Shown piece by piece: positions 44,867-56,625 of a stretch of DNA of 64,000 nucleotides; positions within the stretch are counted from its first letter, which is position 1; every line of letters begins with the position of its first letter. A program made the translations under genes and the position numbers. Under the pieces are notes generated by a model. It was not told the origin of the DNA. It saw only the letters and a list, made by a program, of their open reading frames with translations, and made no database searches. The DNA lies in NCBI GenBank assembly GCA_024734495.1, contig JALMQS010000672.1, positions 62,001 to 126,000 of the forward strand, given 5' to 3'. This DNA is from Forficula auricularia (lineage: Eukaryota > Arthropoda > Insecta > Dermaptera > Forficulidae).

Positions 44867-45382
44867 TACTAAGGTTCAAAAAAATCCACCCACCAATAAA
44901 AACTTTATTAAATGGCAAATTATTTTTAAAATTTTTACAAATATTCATATAATTTGTTCCATTAACTTTTAACCTAACATATTCAATAAATTTGTTGATA
45001 ATTTTTGAATTTTATAAAAAAAAAATAAGTGAAATTAAATTAAAAGATACAATTACAAATTATCATACTTTCTCAATATCACTTTACGTTTAAATAAAGT
45101 TTTAATAAAAGATCAAATTCCATTTGAAATATCAATAAAATGAATAATTTTGAATTAAGCATCATTGATAGAAAAATAAAATATACAAAATGGATATTTC
45201 TCAAGTTCAAGCAGTTCAAATTGTGTGGCCTAATTAATCAAGGGCTAAGTCAACAACAAGTGGCCAGTACACTTGCAATAAGCAATAATTTCAATAATGT
45301 ATGGTTACTTGTAAAAAAATTAAAAATGGTTTACTATTTAATAAAGTTTTTATTGGTGGATCGATTTTTTTGCACTTTAGTG
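44867..45382 (+). mobile_element. Tc1-like element, internally deleted
   Basis: The ends are inverted copies of about 45 bp (CCACCAATAAAAACTTTATT at 44890 and its inverse near 45340), next to TA. Inside, ATGGATATTTCT at 45189 starts the HTH of a Tc1-type transposase. After a one-base break it reads GLINQGLSQQQVASTLAIS, a typical first helix-turn-helix (compare IIxLHxxGxSxRxIAxxLxVS). The catalytic domain is absent. Total length is about 515 bp. A partial inverted copy lies at 16765-17218 and an end fragment at 14461-14502. Confidence 0.82.
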
Positions 45383-45803
45383 TATATTATATATTTAGTT
45401 TGAGTACCCACTCAAGTATTCCCAAGAGTTACCCCTGGTTCTACTTCGAAGTCCATTATCACCTACTCTTGATTTCCAAATGACGATTGTAAAATATGGC
45501 TGAGCTCTACCAATGTTTATTAGTTTCGAAATAATACCTTATTAGGACACCTTTTACAACATAATACTATAATATAATATTAAAAGTAATAAATTCCTAC
45601 ATTAATATCTAGTTACCCCCCCCACCCTTATACTTTTTAGGGTAGATAAATCCAACCACACACCGAGAGAGAGAGAGATTATTCTTGTAATCTAATTTGT
45701 TTAAATCCGCATTCTAACAAAGACAGAGAGAGAGAGAGAGAATTTGTTCATTTCATTTTGTTATGATTGAATACATTAATTCTATCCAGCAGCAGTGTGG
45801 ACA

Positions 45804-45836
<33 letters not shown>

Positions 45837-45859
45837 TTACTTTAATAAATTCATTAGCC
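45383..45859. other. unassigned DNA with GA and CA microsatellites
   Basis: GA runs near 45665-45678 and 45726-45740, and a CA run at about 45807-45829. No gene seen. Confidence 0.6.
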
Positions 45860-45999
45860 CATACCTGGGTGCATTTTATGCTTATCATTTCGCATTTTAA
45901 AGGGAGATAAAGGGATCAAAAAAACAACGACGGATTTAATAATAAAAATGTTCCGTACTATATTAAACGGCGGAGGCAAATGGCTGTTAATTTAGACCT
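45860..45999 (+). repeat. repeat shared with 51546-51694
   Basis: CCCATACCTGGGTGCATT through AAATGGCTGTTAATTTAGAC recurs almost unchanged at 51546-51694. Here it runs straight into the R1-type LINE fragment, so it may be part of that element (inference). Confidence 0.65.
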
Positions 46000-46290
46000 T
46001 TGGAGTATGTCAAAAAAAAAAGCAGCAAATATAAATTCTGCTCTCTCCCGATTAATGCCAAACTGGGGAGGACCGAGATCTTGACGAAGACTACTCGTGC
46101 TAGTGTTGTGAGATCTGTCATTGTCTATGGACCAACTATTTGGCCCGATGCTATGAAGATTAAAACCTACGGTCATGGGATGGCCTCAGTGTACCGCCTA
46201 AGTGCATTGAGAGTGGTTAGATGATGCAGCCTGCGTTATAGCGGGAATGATATCCATCGACATACTCGCCGAAGAGCAGCAAAAACTGTA
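46000..46290 (+). pseudogene. R1-type LINE ORF2 fragment
   Basis: Three frames together carry one recognisable protein stretch: INSALSRLMPNWGGPRS, then RASVVRSVIVYGPTIWPDAM and VYRLSALRVV, then DAACVIAGMISIDILAEEQ. This order (SALSRLMPN-x-GGP, LYGAPIWA, LSALRVVSAYRTVS, AAxVIAGxxPIDLLA) is the post-RT region of R1-clade LINEs (from memory). Two frame breaks and a stop after RVVR make it dead. A possible further downstream piece of the same type lies at 48260-48578. Confidence 0.82.
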
Positions 46291-47559
46291 AGGGAAGGGG
46301 GGGGGGCAAGACGGGGCCTCCATAAATCTCAAAAACTAAAACAGTTTTAATAAAACTACAAAGGCCATCTTATGGTTTTATCTCGAAACTTTTCAGTGCT
46401 CCGATAGCGAAAATCTGAGCGGAGCATAAGAAGTTGCTGTGAGTAAAAAACGATTTTTTTAGTTATTTGATGTTATTTTTAGTGTGTTTTGAGCATGACT
46501 GTCAGAAATACACAGATTTTGACAACAAAGTTTTGTGTACTTTAAACTTGATTTTAGACTAAATATTTACACGATTACTTGTTCACGAGGGGGTGGGGGG
46601 TTATTAAGGGGCAAGGGGGGGGGGAATGTAACTTATGTACTAGGGAAATTGGGCTTTATATTGTTACGTTAATCTTAGTTTAATCTGCTTCGCTATTTGT
46701 TGATTGGGTGGGTGTGTCCCTCAGTGTCTGATCCAAGTGGCACGTCCCTAAAATGGAGAATGAAATTTGAGGTGATGAGTGAAGGATGTAGGGAAATGGG
46801 CTTCCTGGTACTAATGCTATAAATAATGTTATACAGACCAGTGGTTATAGAGACAATGAGATGGTTTTATTGATTGATGTACAATGCACTCTGTATCGGT
46901 ATTGCAAGCGAAGCCCTGAGAGGAGCCTCCGGTGTGTGTGTGCTCGTTGTATACTCCTTGTAACCGGTGATTCAGCGCGTAGGTGTGTATGGCACTCCGC
47001 TGTGTGTGTAGATATATATATATATATGTGTATATATATATGACATAAGAGCTCTCCTATTCACTCCTGGCCTTGCGTGTATATTTAATTATAAGGCAGA
47101 AGTAAATGTATAAATAAGGAGAAGTCTGCGTTCTCGCTTCTACTCACTCTTGAAGTCATCCACTGCTGAACTTGATTATTGTATATGTATTCTGTGCACT
47201 TCGCTGGCAGTATACGCTCACTTGATAGCCTCTCTCAAGTCGATACTGCGGAACTTGAATATAAGTATAAGTGTAGGTGTATTCAGAGTCACTTCGATAG
47301 CAATAGATGTCCACTCATTCGCCGCTCTCATGATAGACTGTGGAACTTGCTCATGTCAATGCTCTTCTCTGTTGTTAATCACCGGTCATTTGCTACGCTT
47401 TCCCAGAACTCATAAGTTTCCCTTGTTTGATGATTAATTGATTGCCTCAATTAGACTTAATTAGGAATAAAAATAAGAATTTAATTAATTATAAAAATAA
47501 ATTATGGTATCAATTCACAGGACCATTGCATGTTAATTTATAACCTCAAAAAATGTTTA
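46291..47559. other. unassigned DNA, partly low complexity
   Basis: G-rich runs near 46295-46312 and 46590-46625, TG and TA microsatellites at 46931-47041, and a GC-balanced stretch 47044-47440 where no product can be recognised despite frames of 60-95 codons. Confidence 0.5.
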
Positions 47560-48275
47560 TCTTACAAAGTCCCGTTGGAGCAAAATCGGAGTACAGGGTA
47601 CCCTATCTTACCCCAATATTTAGTGTATATGAAACTAGTTATGTATGTTTTATTTATACTAATTACAATGTTGATTTTGTTGCTGTTGATGCTACTGAAA
47701 TTGATTTAGACACCGTCTACCGCACAACTAACTACGCTGCAGTGTGTTCCAATACCGCTATAATCCCCTGATTCTTCTCGTAACACAACCAGCAATCAGG
47801 CAACCAATTCTTATATTCAACAGTCCCGAGATCAGCCAAATTCATTTGGGGTTAAGAACGCGTGGCCACCTTCTAATTTACCTGTTAGTGGTCCTTCTCA
47901 TTCTAATATTAATTTTTCTTCCAATCAACCAAAAACCTCTTTCGCCCTAGAGCCACGAAATCAGTCAAGTACTTCTCAAATTAATGTCCCATCGCATGTT
48001 CAATCATATGTGCTTAATCAGCCATCGACAACGCCACTTCAGCCAGAGGAACAGCCATGACCTAGTACTTCATTTCATCTCGTTAATCCCAGGCTTATGA
48101 TGCCGATTCCGCGAATTGACCAAAGAAGAAAAAGACAAGTGCACAAAAGGGGGAAAAAACAGCCGTAATAACTTCTTCTCCCTATAAGAAAGAATTACAA
48201 GAAAAACTGAATGTCTTTATGGCAAGGGTTTATACTCTGAATCTCGGGAAGGGTGGATTACCTGTCAGCAATGCG
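47560..48275 (+). pseudogene. pogo-like transposase C-terminal remnant
   Basis: In shifting frames the sequence reads like the low-complexity tail of a pogo/DDE_1 transposase: a Ser/Asn/Pro-rich stretch (NAWPPSNLPVSGPSHSN), then PRIDQRRKRQVHKRGKK, then TAVITSSPYKKELQEKL. It ends with a PHD-like Cys motif CLYGKGLYSESREGW followed by CQQCGKWAH. Known: pogo-like transposases often end in a basic KRxxxRGKxAVLTSSP block and a C-x2-C ... W-x2-C-x2-C-x2-W-x-H finger. The upstream part (47560-47770) is less certain. Several stops and frame breaks are present; no catalytic DDE triad is visible. Confidence 0.68.
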
Positions 48276-48578
48276 GGAAGTGGGCACACCGCCTCATTCC
48301 ATCCATAGAAGAGTAGTTAGGTATAATTTTCGCTTACACACTTTCTGACGGGACACGGGTGCTTTCGAGCATACCTCTACTGATTCAAGTTGAAGGAATC
48401 ACCAATGTGTACGGACTGTAAAAAGACCCCAGAGGATGAAGAACATGTATTCTTTTATTGTCCGCGTTTCCTCATGCTTGGGCTCATGCTTGACTCTGAG
48501 GATTACTGGAAGATAGTGTCCAATTTCGCAGCAATCGTAACCAAAAAGCTAAGCCATCAGAGTGAAGGAATAAATTAA
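48260..48578 (+). pseudogene. R1-type LINE ORF2 C-terminus
   Basis: It reads WAHRLIPSIEE, stop, then in another frame FSLTHFLTGHGCFRAYLY, an in-frame stop near 48385, and CTDCKKTPEDEEHVFFYC. The last block is the gag-knuckle-like C-x2-C-x8-H-x4-C motif found at the end of R1/I-type LINE proteins; the sequence ends at the stop 48576-48578. Its first residues overlap the last ones of the pogo-like remnant in one frame, so the two elements join at KWAH/RLIP. Confidence 0.78.
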
Positions 48579-48785
48579 TCCATTCCCAGAAGGAGGAGCC
48601 TCGAGCTACACCCCCTCCCACGAGGAAATACCTGACGGTGGTCCCATGGTAGGAAAGAGGGTGATGAAAAACAAGAGGTGGTTTTAGTGGGTAGGTATCC
48701 CACACGCTGCTGGGTACGGGCCCAGCAGTGTCTTTCTTTGAAGATTTCCACCTACCCTCGAAAAAAAAAATACTTTAATAATTTC
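48579..48785. other. 3' flank of the LINE fragment
   Basis: Purine-rich, then CACACGCTGCTGGGTACGGG; no feature recognised. Confidence 0.4.
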
Positions 48786-51479
48786 AGTACCTGGAGCCAC
48801 CGAGCGATGCACGGTAACCTCTGACCCCCCTCCCGAAACCACAGACCTCGCCCCCACCACTGCACCCCACTCCGCCCCACCCCACCCCAACCGCGCCTTT
48901 CTAGCTTTCTAGTGGTCCACATATTATGTGTATATTTGTTTACTCGTACACCAATTTGCCCACATTCGTTCATATTGATAAACATTATAAAAAAATAAAT
49001 AGGAAAATAATAATAAAAAAATAATCTTATAGGATCTGAAATAAAATCATAAAATTAAATAAGATTTGTTTCCAAGTTATATAAAAATAAACTGCAACGG
49101 ATCGTTGCTAAACTTTATCCAAATTCATTTGAAATATTAATATGTTTGTTCCTTTATTATTAATCAGATATCACTTGCAATTTGTAGTTCATATTGACAT
49201 TAATTCAAAAATAATTCTCATTTAAGAGTCGAGGAATAACCATTCCACATTGGATTTTTGACATTTCGGTTATTATTGTAACCATTGCTGAAGACATAGA
49301 GGAATCGACTTAAAATCAAAAATAGCCATCGATTCTCATCTAATACTTGAGGAATAACCTTATTGATTCAATTTTTGATGTTTTGACCATTAATGGCAAC
49401 CTCTATTGAAAACGTGGAAGAATCGACTTAAAATCAAAAAGACTAAATTCTTTTATGGCAAACAACTCAAACTTGAGTTGTTTACCAAAAAAGAATTTAG
49501 TCTTTTTGATTTTGAGTCGATTCTTTCACGTTTTCAATAGAGGTTGCCATTAATGGTCAAATCATCAAAAATTGAATGCATTAAGGTTATTCCTCTAGTA
49601 TTAGATAAGAATCGATCGTTATTTTTGATTTTATGTCGATTCCTCCATGTCTTCAGCAATGGTTACCAATAATAATCGAAACGTCAAAAACCTAATGTAG
49701 AATTGTTATTCCTCAAGTATTAGATGAGAATCGATGTCTATTTTTTATTTTAAGTCGATTCCTCCATGTCTTCAGCAATGGTTACCAATAAAAACCGAAA
49801 TGTCAAAAATCCAATATAGAATGGTTATTCCTCAAGTATTAGATGAGAATCAATCGCTATTTTTGGTTTAAAGTCGATTTCTCTATGTCTTCAGCAATGG
49901 TTACCAATAAAAACCGAAACGCCAAAAATCCAATATAGAATGATTATTCCTCAAGTACTAGATGAGAATCAATCGCTATTTTTGGTTTAAAGTCGATTTC
50001 TCTATGTCTTCAGCAATGGTTACTAATAAAAACCGAAACGTCAAAAATCCAATATAGAATGATTATTCCTCAAGTACTAGATGAGAATCAATCGCTATTT
50101 TTGGTTTAAAATCGATTTCTCTGTCTTCAGCAAAGGTAACGGATAAGAAAACAACGCAGTTGCTATGGTTACTCATAAAAATTCTTCCCAAATTTTTAGC
50201 ATTTCACAGAGAGAAGCCTATCCATTCTTACTTAAGCAAGGCTATATGAGCTATATTAAAACTTTCAAATGAATAAATTTTAAAGAATTTAAAAAATTAA
50301 AAAAAGTACCATCTTACTCTAGAGTAAAGTACTTTAAAATATAATTTTACTAAAAACTTTATTTAACCTTTTTTGTGGTCCCCAAGGTACTTAATTAGGA
50401 TATTAAATTTCATCAAAATTGGTTAAGTCATTTTCAAGATATTTAGAAAAAACTAAAAAGTACTGAAATAAAGTACTAATGTTTGTGGGCCGATATGTAC
50501 CAAAAACTAATCAGCGCTTCATTTTGTTAAACTAATGGTAGGTTTTCAATTTCATTTCAATCGGTGCAACGGTGTGGAAAAAATCGTGGGCCAAAAAAAC
50601 GATAACATACATCCATCCATACATACATCCGCACGCACTAAATGAAAAAATGGCACTTTTTGGCCTCTCGACGAGACCCCTTGTAATTTTTGGCAAAACC
50701 GTCACGTGCTAAAATTCAACCTAATTGAACACTACAATTTGTGACTTTAATTGAGTCCATGGGTTCCGTAGTCTTTACCTGAGGACCCTTTGAAGCCACG
50801 CTTGCCCCGAGAGCGATTACAATACTTTACCCATGCTTTGCATTGGATAAAGTAAAAAAGCCAATTCAACCACTTTATTTGTAAACTTGTAAACACACCT
50901 TTAATGTTATGATTTAGAAACCTGTTAATTAAAAACAAACAAAAAATTTTTTTTTTTTTTATAAATTTTATTAAACCAATTATTTTACATTAATTAATGT
51001 ATACCTTGTACTTTAGCTTCGATTCCGAGATTACTTCTCCACCATCGAGTGTCCTTATTTATCTTTTAGTCCTTGTTTTTAGTAAGAGGAAAAATCTAAT
51101 TAGATAAAAAAACCTCTTTTCCGATAATTATTTAAATTCCATTATTCCCCAATCAAATCGATTGGTATCCTTCCTCCTCTCCCCATCGTCTATCCCAACC
51201 CAAACAAAGAATTCTTAATTTTAATATATATATATTAATATTTGCTATAGCATATTAGTGGGTTTTAAAATTAAGAAACCAATTAAAAATAAAAGATAAT
51301 TAAAAGAAATGTAAACAAACTTTTTTATTGAGATTTTCATCTATCAATAATTACTTTAATTAAGAAAAGATCAATTAAGATGAAATTTGACGAGGTCCAG
51401 ACCTAGCCAGATCGTTTTCTCATACTCAAAACTTGTTTCATCAAAATCCGTAGAGCCATTTTCAAAATTGAACTAAGAT

Positions 51480-51517
<38 letters not shown>

Positions 51518-51545
51518 AATTTTTGCTCGTTTAATAAGAGTTGAT
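48786..51545 (+). repeat. family DE copy split by a long A element
   Basis: The 5' part 48786-49087 starts GTACCTGGAGCCACCGAGC and runs through the C-rich stretch to CCAAGTTATATAAAA. The 3' part 50856-51545 resumes with AAAAAGCCAATTCAACCAC and ends with the CGAGGTCCAGACCTAGCC block and a TA repeat (51486-51514). The intervening 1.77 kb is a long A copy. Confidence 0.82.
49088..50855 (-). repeat. family A, long form, complete
   Basis: Same architecture as 34640-36540: 3' hairpin end at the left, 119-bp units, centre near 49470 (AACTCAAACTTGAGTTG), reversed units, A body with microsatellite (50608-50628), and 5' end CATTGGATAAAGTAA. Inserted into a DE element. Confidence 0.88.
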
Positions 51546-52046
51546 AGCCCATACCTGGGTGCATTCTATGCTTATCATTTCGCATTTTAAAGGTGGAAAA
51601 AAAACAACGGCGGATTTAATAATAAAATTTTTCCCTGCCGACTCGTACTATATTAAACGGCGTAGACAAATGGCTGTTAATTTAGACCTTTGAAAGGACG
51701 GGGCAAGGTCTAGGAATAGGAATGCCAATCATCTGGCCACTTGAACCCATTCTGATGGCAATAAAATAATGACAACGTTTTATTTTTCATCGTAAATGCC
51801 TTCCTCGTCTATTAAGTAATCGGCTATATAAATTACTAAATGGCATCCAATCCTGATAGGAAACGACGACGCAGTCAATTATTCCATCATTCTCGCTTTA
51901 TTATTTTATATTGAAAGAATTCATTTTCATTTCCCTTTCGGGTCATTTAATCTAAAACCACCCAGGGTGGGGGGGGGGCTTCTGTTTGGATCGGTACATT
52001 ATTTATTTTTTATTTATTTATATTTAAATGTATTTTTCATATATAT
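51546..52046. other. repeat shared with 45860-45999, then unassigned DNA
   Basis: 51546-51694 is the repeat described at 45860. The remainder (51695-52046) has a G run near 51970 and no gene. Confidence 0.55.
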
Positions 52047-53144
52047 ACCGGGTGAGTTTATTATCTTGAAATTCAAAAACAGTGAATAATATGAAAAAAA
52101 GTTTCAAATAAAAGTTTATTTATATCAAGGGGAAAAGTAAACTACGATTTGTCGACCTAGGACAAGCTTTAATGGGTATTTCAAGGTCAAGTTTTGTTTT
52201 TTAAATAGAAACCTATATTTTTCTTTACATTTCCTAAATCTCGAAGAAAAACTGAACAACTTTCATTAGAACTATTTTTTTATACGACTTTAAATAAAAA
52301 AAAATATATTATGAATTAATTTGATCTAAAAAAATCCTAATAATTAATTTTAACAATTATTCAACTTAATTATCAAATAATAATTGTTAAATAATTAATA
52401 AATCGAATACTGACAACAATGAAAATAAAAGTGTTTATAATGATTTTAAAACTTCATTATACACAGATTTACTAGATTATAATTGAAAGTAATGGAAGGC
52501 AGTCCGAGGTAGTGAGGAAAGAAAAAATTAACACATATAAAATAAGGTGTAATTTATTGGAATCCTTCCTCCTTCCTTTCAAACCGACGTTTCGGAGGAT
52601 TTTTCCCTCCTTCTTCAGGGTTTCAAAGGGTCAATGAATGAAACAAATAAAATGTTTCCTTCTTCTCTCCACAGTAGTGTTCAAAAACTTTCTTCATTTG
52701 TAACAAAAGGCATAGAAAGACAAAAAAAATTTTTTCCTTCTTTTCTTAATTAGTTAATTAAGAAAAGAAGGGAAAAATTTTTTTGTCTTTCTATGCCTTT
52801 TGTTACAAATGAAGAAAGTTTTTGAACACTACTGTGGAGAGAAGAAGGAAACATTTTATTTGTTTCATTCATTGACCCTTTGAAACCCTGAAGAAGGAGG
52901 GAAAATCCTCCGAAACGTCGGTTTGAAAGGAAAGGAGGAAGGATTCCAATAAATTACACCTTATTTTATATGTGTTAATTTTTTCTTTCCTCACTACCTC
53001 TGGGCTGCGTTCCATTACTTTCAATTAAAATTTCTACCAGTCCGTCTCTCTCAAGAGAAAATTAATGCAAAAAAATTAATAGATTATTTTCTACTTAATT
53101 GAACTATTATACTTAAACTTTTTGAGTTTAAATAAGCTGACATA
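52047..53144. mobile_element. family C partial copy split by a foldback
   Basis: Left end ACCGGGTGAG at 52048; left arm to about 52473 (CATTATACACAGATTT). The arm continues at 53085 (AGATTATTTTCTACTTAATT) to about 53144. The core and right arm are missing. Confidence 0.78.
52487..53033. mobile_element. near-perfect palindromic foldback (about 550 bp)
   Basis: The arms of about 265 bp are almost exact inverted copies meeting near 52754 (CTTAATTAGTTAATTAAG), for example AACCGACGTTTCGGAGG at 52583 and CCTCCGAAACGTCGG at 52908. Non-coding. The near-identity of the arms suggests a young insertion or gene-conversion between the arms. Confidence 0.88.
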
Positions 53145-53274
53145 TTCTGATTTGGCAATCCACTTATTTATATTTAATATATAATAAAATTGTCTTCTTT
53201 AAACATTAGCCACGGTTCTTTCTGCCTAACATATTATCAACGATGAACTCAAATTCAGTAAAGTGTGTGCGCCT

Positions 53275-53401
53275 CAGACATGGACGTTCGGGATGCGGTG
53301 CAAAAGTGGCTTCATGGCCAACAGAAAATCTTCTACCAGGAAGGCATCCGAGCTCGCTGGACCAAGTGCATTGCTAAATGTGGAGACTATATTGAAAAAT
53401 A
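53275..53401 (+). pseudogene. mariner-like transposase, last 40 residues
   Basis: The frame SDMDVRDAVQKWLHGQQKIF, then YQEGIRARWTKCIAKCGDYI and a stop at about 53399-53401, matches the end of mariner-like DDE proteins (x-V-x-x-AVxxWL ... FYxxGIxxLxxRWxKCIxxxGDYVEK, from memory). The upstream domain is absent, and the fragment adjoins a B element. The 118-codon frame at 53263 is a different frame and not a gene. Confidence 0.72.
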
Positions 53402-54369
53402 AGCTGACGTGTTCTGATGTGGCCATACATTTGACTTTACCATACAACCTGGCCCCTAAAATTATTTATAATCATGTAGGGGGGGTTAGTTTTTGCATTT
53501 TTGAACTTCTGGGTGTATACAAAATTTGGTTGAGTTTGGTAAATGGGCGAGATTTTCATTTTTTGACCATACCCCCCCCCCATTTTGGGCTGTTAGTTTT
53601 TGCATTTTTAGACTTCTAGGGTCCCACTGATTATGTATACAAAATTTAGTTGAGTTTGGTCAAATGGCCAAGATTTTAATTTTTTGATCATGCACCCCCC
53701 GGGGCGGTTAGTTTTCGCATTTTTAGACTTCTGGGGGTCCAATGATTATGTATACAAAATTTGGTTGAGTTTGCCTAGATTTTTAATTCCCCCCCCCTCC
53801 ATTTTTGGCGGTTAGTTTTTACATTTTTAGTCTTCTGGGGTCCCACTGATTATGAATACAAAATTTGGTTGAGTTTGGTCAAATGGCCTAGATTTTTAAT
53901 TTTTAACCCCTCCACCCAACTTAATTTTGGGTCGATATGCACCAAAATCTAATCAGCTCTTAATCTTAATGGACCAAAACTACGATTACCGAAATTTGGT
54001 TTCGATATTCACACTAGTTTTTGAGCTAGCTTGTCGACAAAAATTTGGTAACGCACAGACTAACAGACATTTTGACAAAACAATTATTATCTCGAAAAGT
54101 ATAATTTTTTCGATGTTCACTTATTTGGGCTTTTTTGTAGAGCGAAATGCCATGGTTTTGCTCAATTTTTGTAATCGAAATAGTTTCAGCCGTTTTTGAG
54201 ATATTTCGAAAAAAAGAGGGAAAAAAAAACACCTTTTTTATGCACGATTACAATACTTGACCATACCCTGCTGTATGGTAAAGTAAAAATAATGTATCTG
54301 TTGTACACCTATCTTAGTTTAATAAAGTTGTAGAACGAAAAGTGTAAGTAATTTTTGACTTATCCTAGT

Positions 54370-54600
54370 ATTACTGATTGTTTCCAATCCTGAGGAAACC
54401 TGCTGTCTCGAATAGACATATTAATAATTTCTTGAACCTTTTCCAGAAGAAAATGCCCGTCAAGTGAAATAACCACATCACTGACGATATCAGTAGATGA
54501 TCTTTTTTTTATTCAATTTCATAATTGCCTTAACTATGTATATCTTCCCGGTCGATCTCCCTAATTAGAAACTCTTCCGTTTGTTCGCCTTCATCTAGAT
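54370..54600 (-). pseudogene. LINE reverse transcriptase N-terminal fragment, copy 1
   Basis: The minus strand reads IVKAIMKLNKKK, a frame break, then STDIVSDVVISL and INMSIRDSRFPQDWK. This matches the start of LINE RT domains (LKxxKSxGxDxIxxxxL ... IxNxSixxGxFPxxWK), of jockey or R1 type. About 75 residues remain, with no catalytic YADD box. It lies in the unit that was tandemly duplicated, so an almost identical copy follows at 55582-55812. Confidence 0.72.
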
Positions 54601-55581
54601 ATGGATGGATATGTAACATAGTTATTTTGATCCTTGTCATTTATCAACTTCAATATACACTGTGGTGCAAAAAAAAGTGGAACAGTAGTTTTTTCAAATA
54701 ATTTTCAGAAATAAGCTGATGTGTTCTGATGTGGCCATCCACTTGACTTTACCATACAACCTGGCCCCTAAAATTATTTATAATCATGTAGGGAGGGGGT
54801 TAGTTTTTGCATTTTTGTACTTCTGGAATCCCACTGATTATGTATACAAAATTTAGTTGAGTTTGGTCAAATGGCCAAGATTTTAATTTTTTGATCATAC
54901 ACCCCCCCCCCTTTCGGGCGGTTAGTTTTCGCATTTTTAGACTTCTGGGGGTCCAATGATTATGTATACAAAATTTGGTTGAGTTTGCCTAGATTTTTAA
55001 TTCCCCCCCCTCCATTTTTGGCGGTTAGTTTTTACATTTTTAGTCTTCTGGGGTCCCACTGATTATGAATACAAAATTTGGTTGAGTTTGGTCAAATGGC
55101 CTAGATTTTTAATTTTTAACCCCCTCCACCCAACTTAATTTTGGGTCGATATGCACCAAAATCTAATCAGCTCTTAATCTCAATGGACCAAAACTACGAT
55201 TACCGAAATTTGGTTTCGATATTCACACTAGTTTTTGAGCTAGCTTGTCGACAAAAATTTGGTAACGCACAGACTAACAGACATTTTGACAAAACAATTA
55301 TTATCTCGAAAAGTATAATTTTTTCGATGTTCACTTATTTGGGCTTTTTTGTAGAGCGAAATGCCATGGTTTTGCTCAATTTTTGTAATCGAAATAGTTT
55401 CAGCCGTTTTTGAGATATTTCGAAAAAAAGAGGGAAAAAAACACCTTTTTTATGCACGATTACAATACTTGACCATACCCTGCTGTATGGTAAAGTAAAA
55501 ATAATGTATCTGTTGTACACCTATCTTAGTTTAATAAAGTTGTAGAACGAAAAGTGTAAGTAATTTTTGACTTATCCTAGT

Positions 55582-55812
55582 ATTGCTGATTGTTTCCAAT
55601 CCTGAGGAAACCTGCTGTCTCGAATAGACATATTAATAATTTCTTGAACCTTTTCCAGAAGAAAATGCCCGTCAAGTGAAATAACCACATCACTGACGAT
55701 ATCAGTAGATGATATTTTTTTTATTCAATTTCATAATTGCCTTAACTATGTATATCTTCCCGGTCGATCTCCCTAATTAGAAACTCTTCCGTTTGTTCGC
55801 CTTCATCTAGAT
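55582..55812 (-). pseudogene. LINE reverse transcriptase fragment, copy 2
   Basis: A duplicate of 54370-54600 about 1,212 bp away. The same breaks are present, so the decay preceded the duplication. Confidence 0.72.
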
Positions 55813-56625
55813 ATGGATGGATATGTAACCATAGTTATTTTGATCCTTGTCATTTATCAACTTCAATATACACTGTGGTGAAAAAAAAGTGGAACAGTAG
55901 TTTTTTCAAATAATTTTCAGAAATAAGCTGATGTGTTCTGATGTGGCCATCCACTTGACTTTACCATACAACCTGGCCCCTCACATATATTTAATATTTA
56001 ATAAAATTATTTATAATCATGTAGGGGAGGTGGGTTAGTTTTTGCTTTTTAGACTTCAGGGATCCCACTGATTATGTATACAAAATTTGGTTGAGTTCGG
56101 TCAAATGGCCAAGATTTTTAATTTTTACCCCCTCCCCCCCATTTTGGGCGGTTAGTTTTTCCATTTTTAGTCTTCTGGGGTCCCACTGATTATGTATACA
56201 AAATTTGGTTGAGTTTGGTCAAATGGCCTAGATATTAATTGTTTGACCCAGCACCCCCCCTCCCCCTTAATTTTGGGTCGATATGTACCAAAATCTAATC
56301 AAATCTTAATCTCAATGGGCCAAAACTAGGTGTGAAATTTGGTTTCGATATTCGCACTAGTTTTTGAGCTAGCTCGTCCACAAAATTTGGTAACTAACAG
56401 ACTAACAGACATTTTGACAAATAAATTATTATCTCGAAAAATATAATTTTTTCGATGTTCACTTATTAGGGCTTTTTTATAGAGCGAAATGCCATGGTTT
56501 CGCTCAATTTTTTTAATCGAAATAGTTTCAGCCGTTTTTGAGATATTTCGAAAAAAAGAAGGAAAAAAACACCTTTTTTATGCACGATTACAATACTTGA
56601 CCATACCCTGTATGGTAAAGTAAAA

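Larger units (their letters stand above)
53414..56625 (-). repeat. three B copies in a 1.2-kb tandem arrangement
   Basis: B copies at 53414-54288, 54726-55500 and 55937-56625, all minus, each with a B 5' end (GGTAAAGTAAAA) at the right and CTGATGTGGCC at the left. Copies 1 and 2 plus the sequence to their right repeat at about 1,212 bp (for example 54288 and 55500) and are almost identical. Each B has an internal minisatellite of roughly 105-115 bp (GTTAGTTTTTGCATTTTT) of varying copy number. Confidence 0.85.

Noticed and set aside
46861..47437. Possible host exons (frames of 60-95 codons)
   Set aside because: Different frames overlap without recognisable domains, conserved splice pattern or continuity; only base composition is suggestive.
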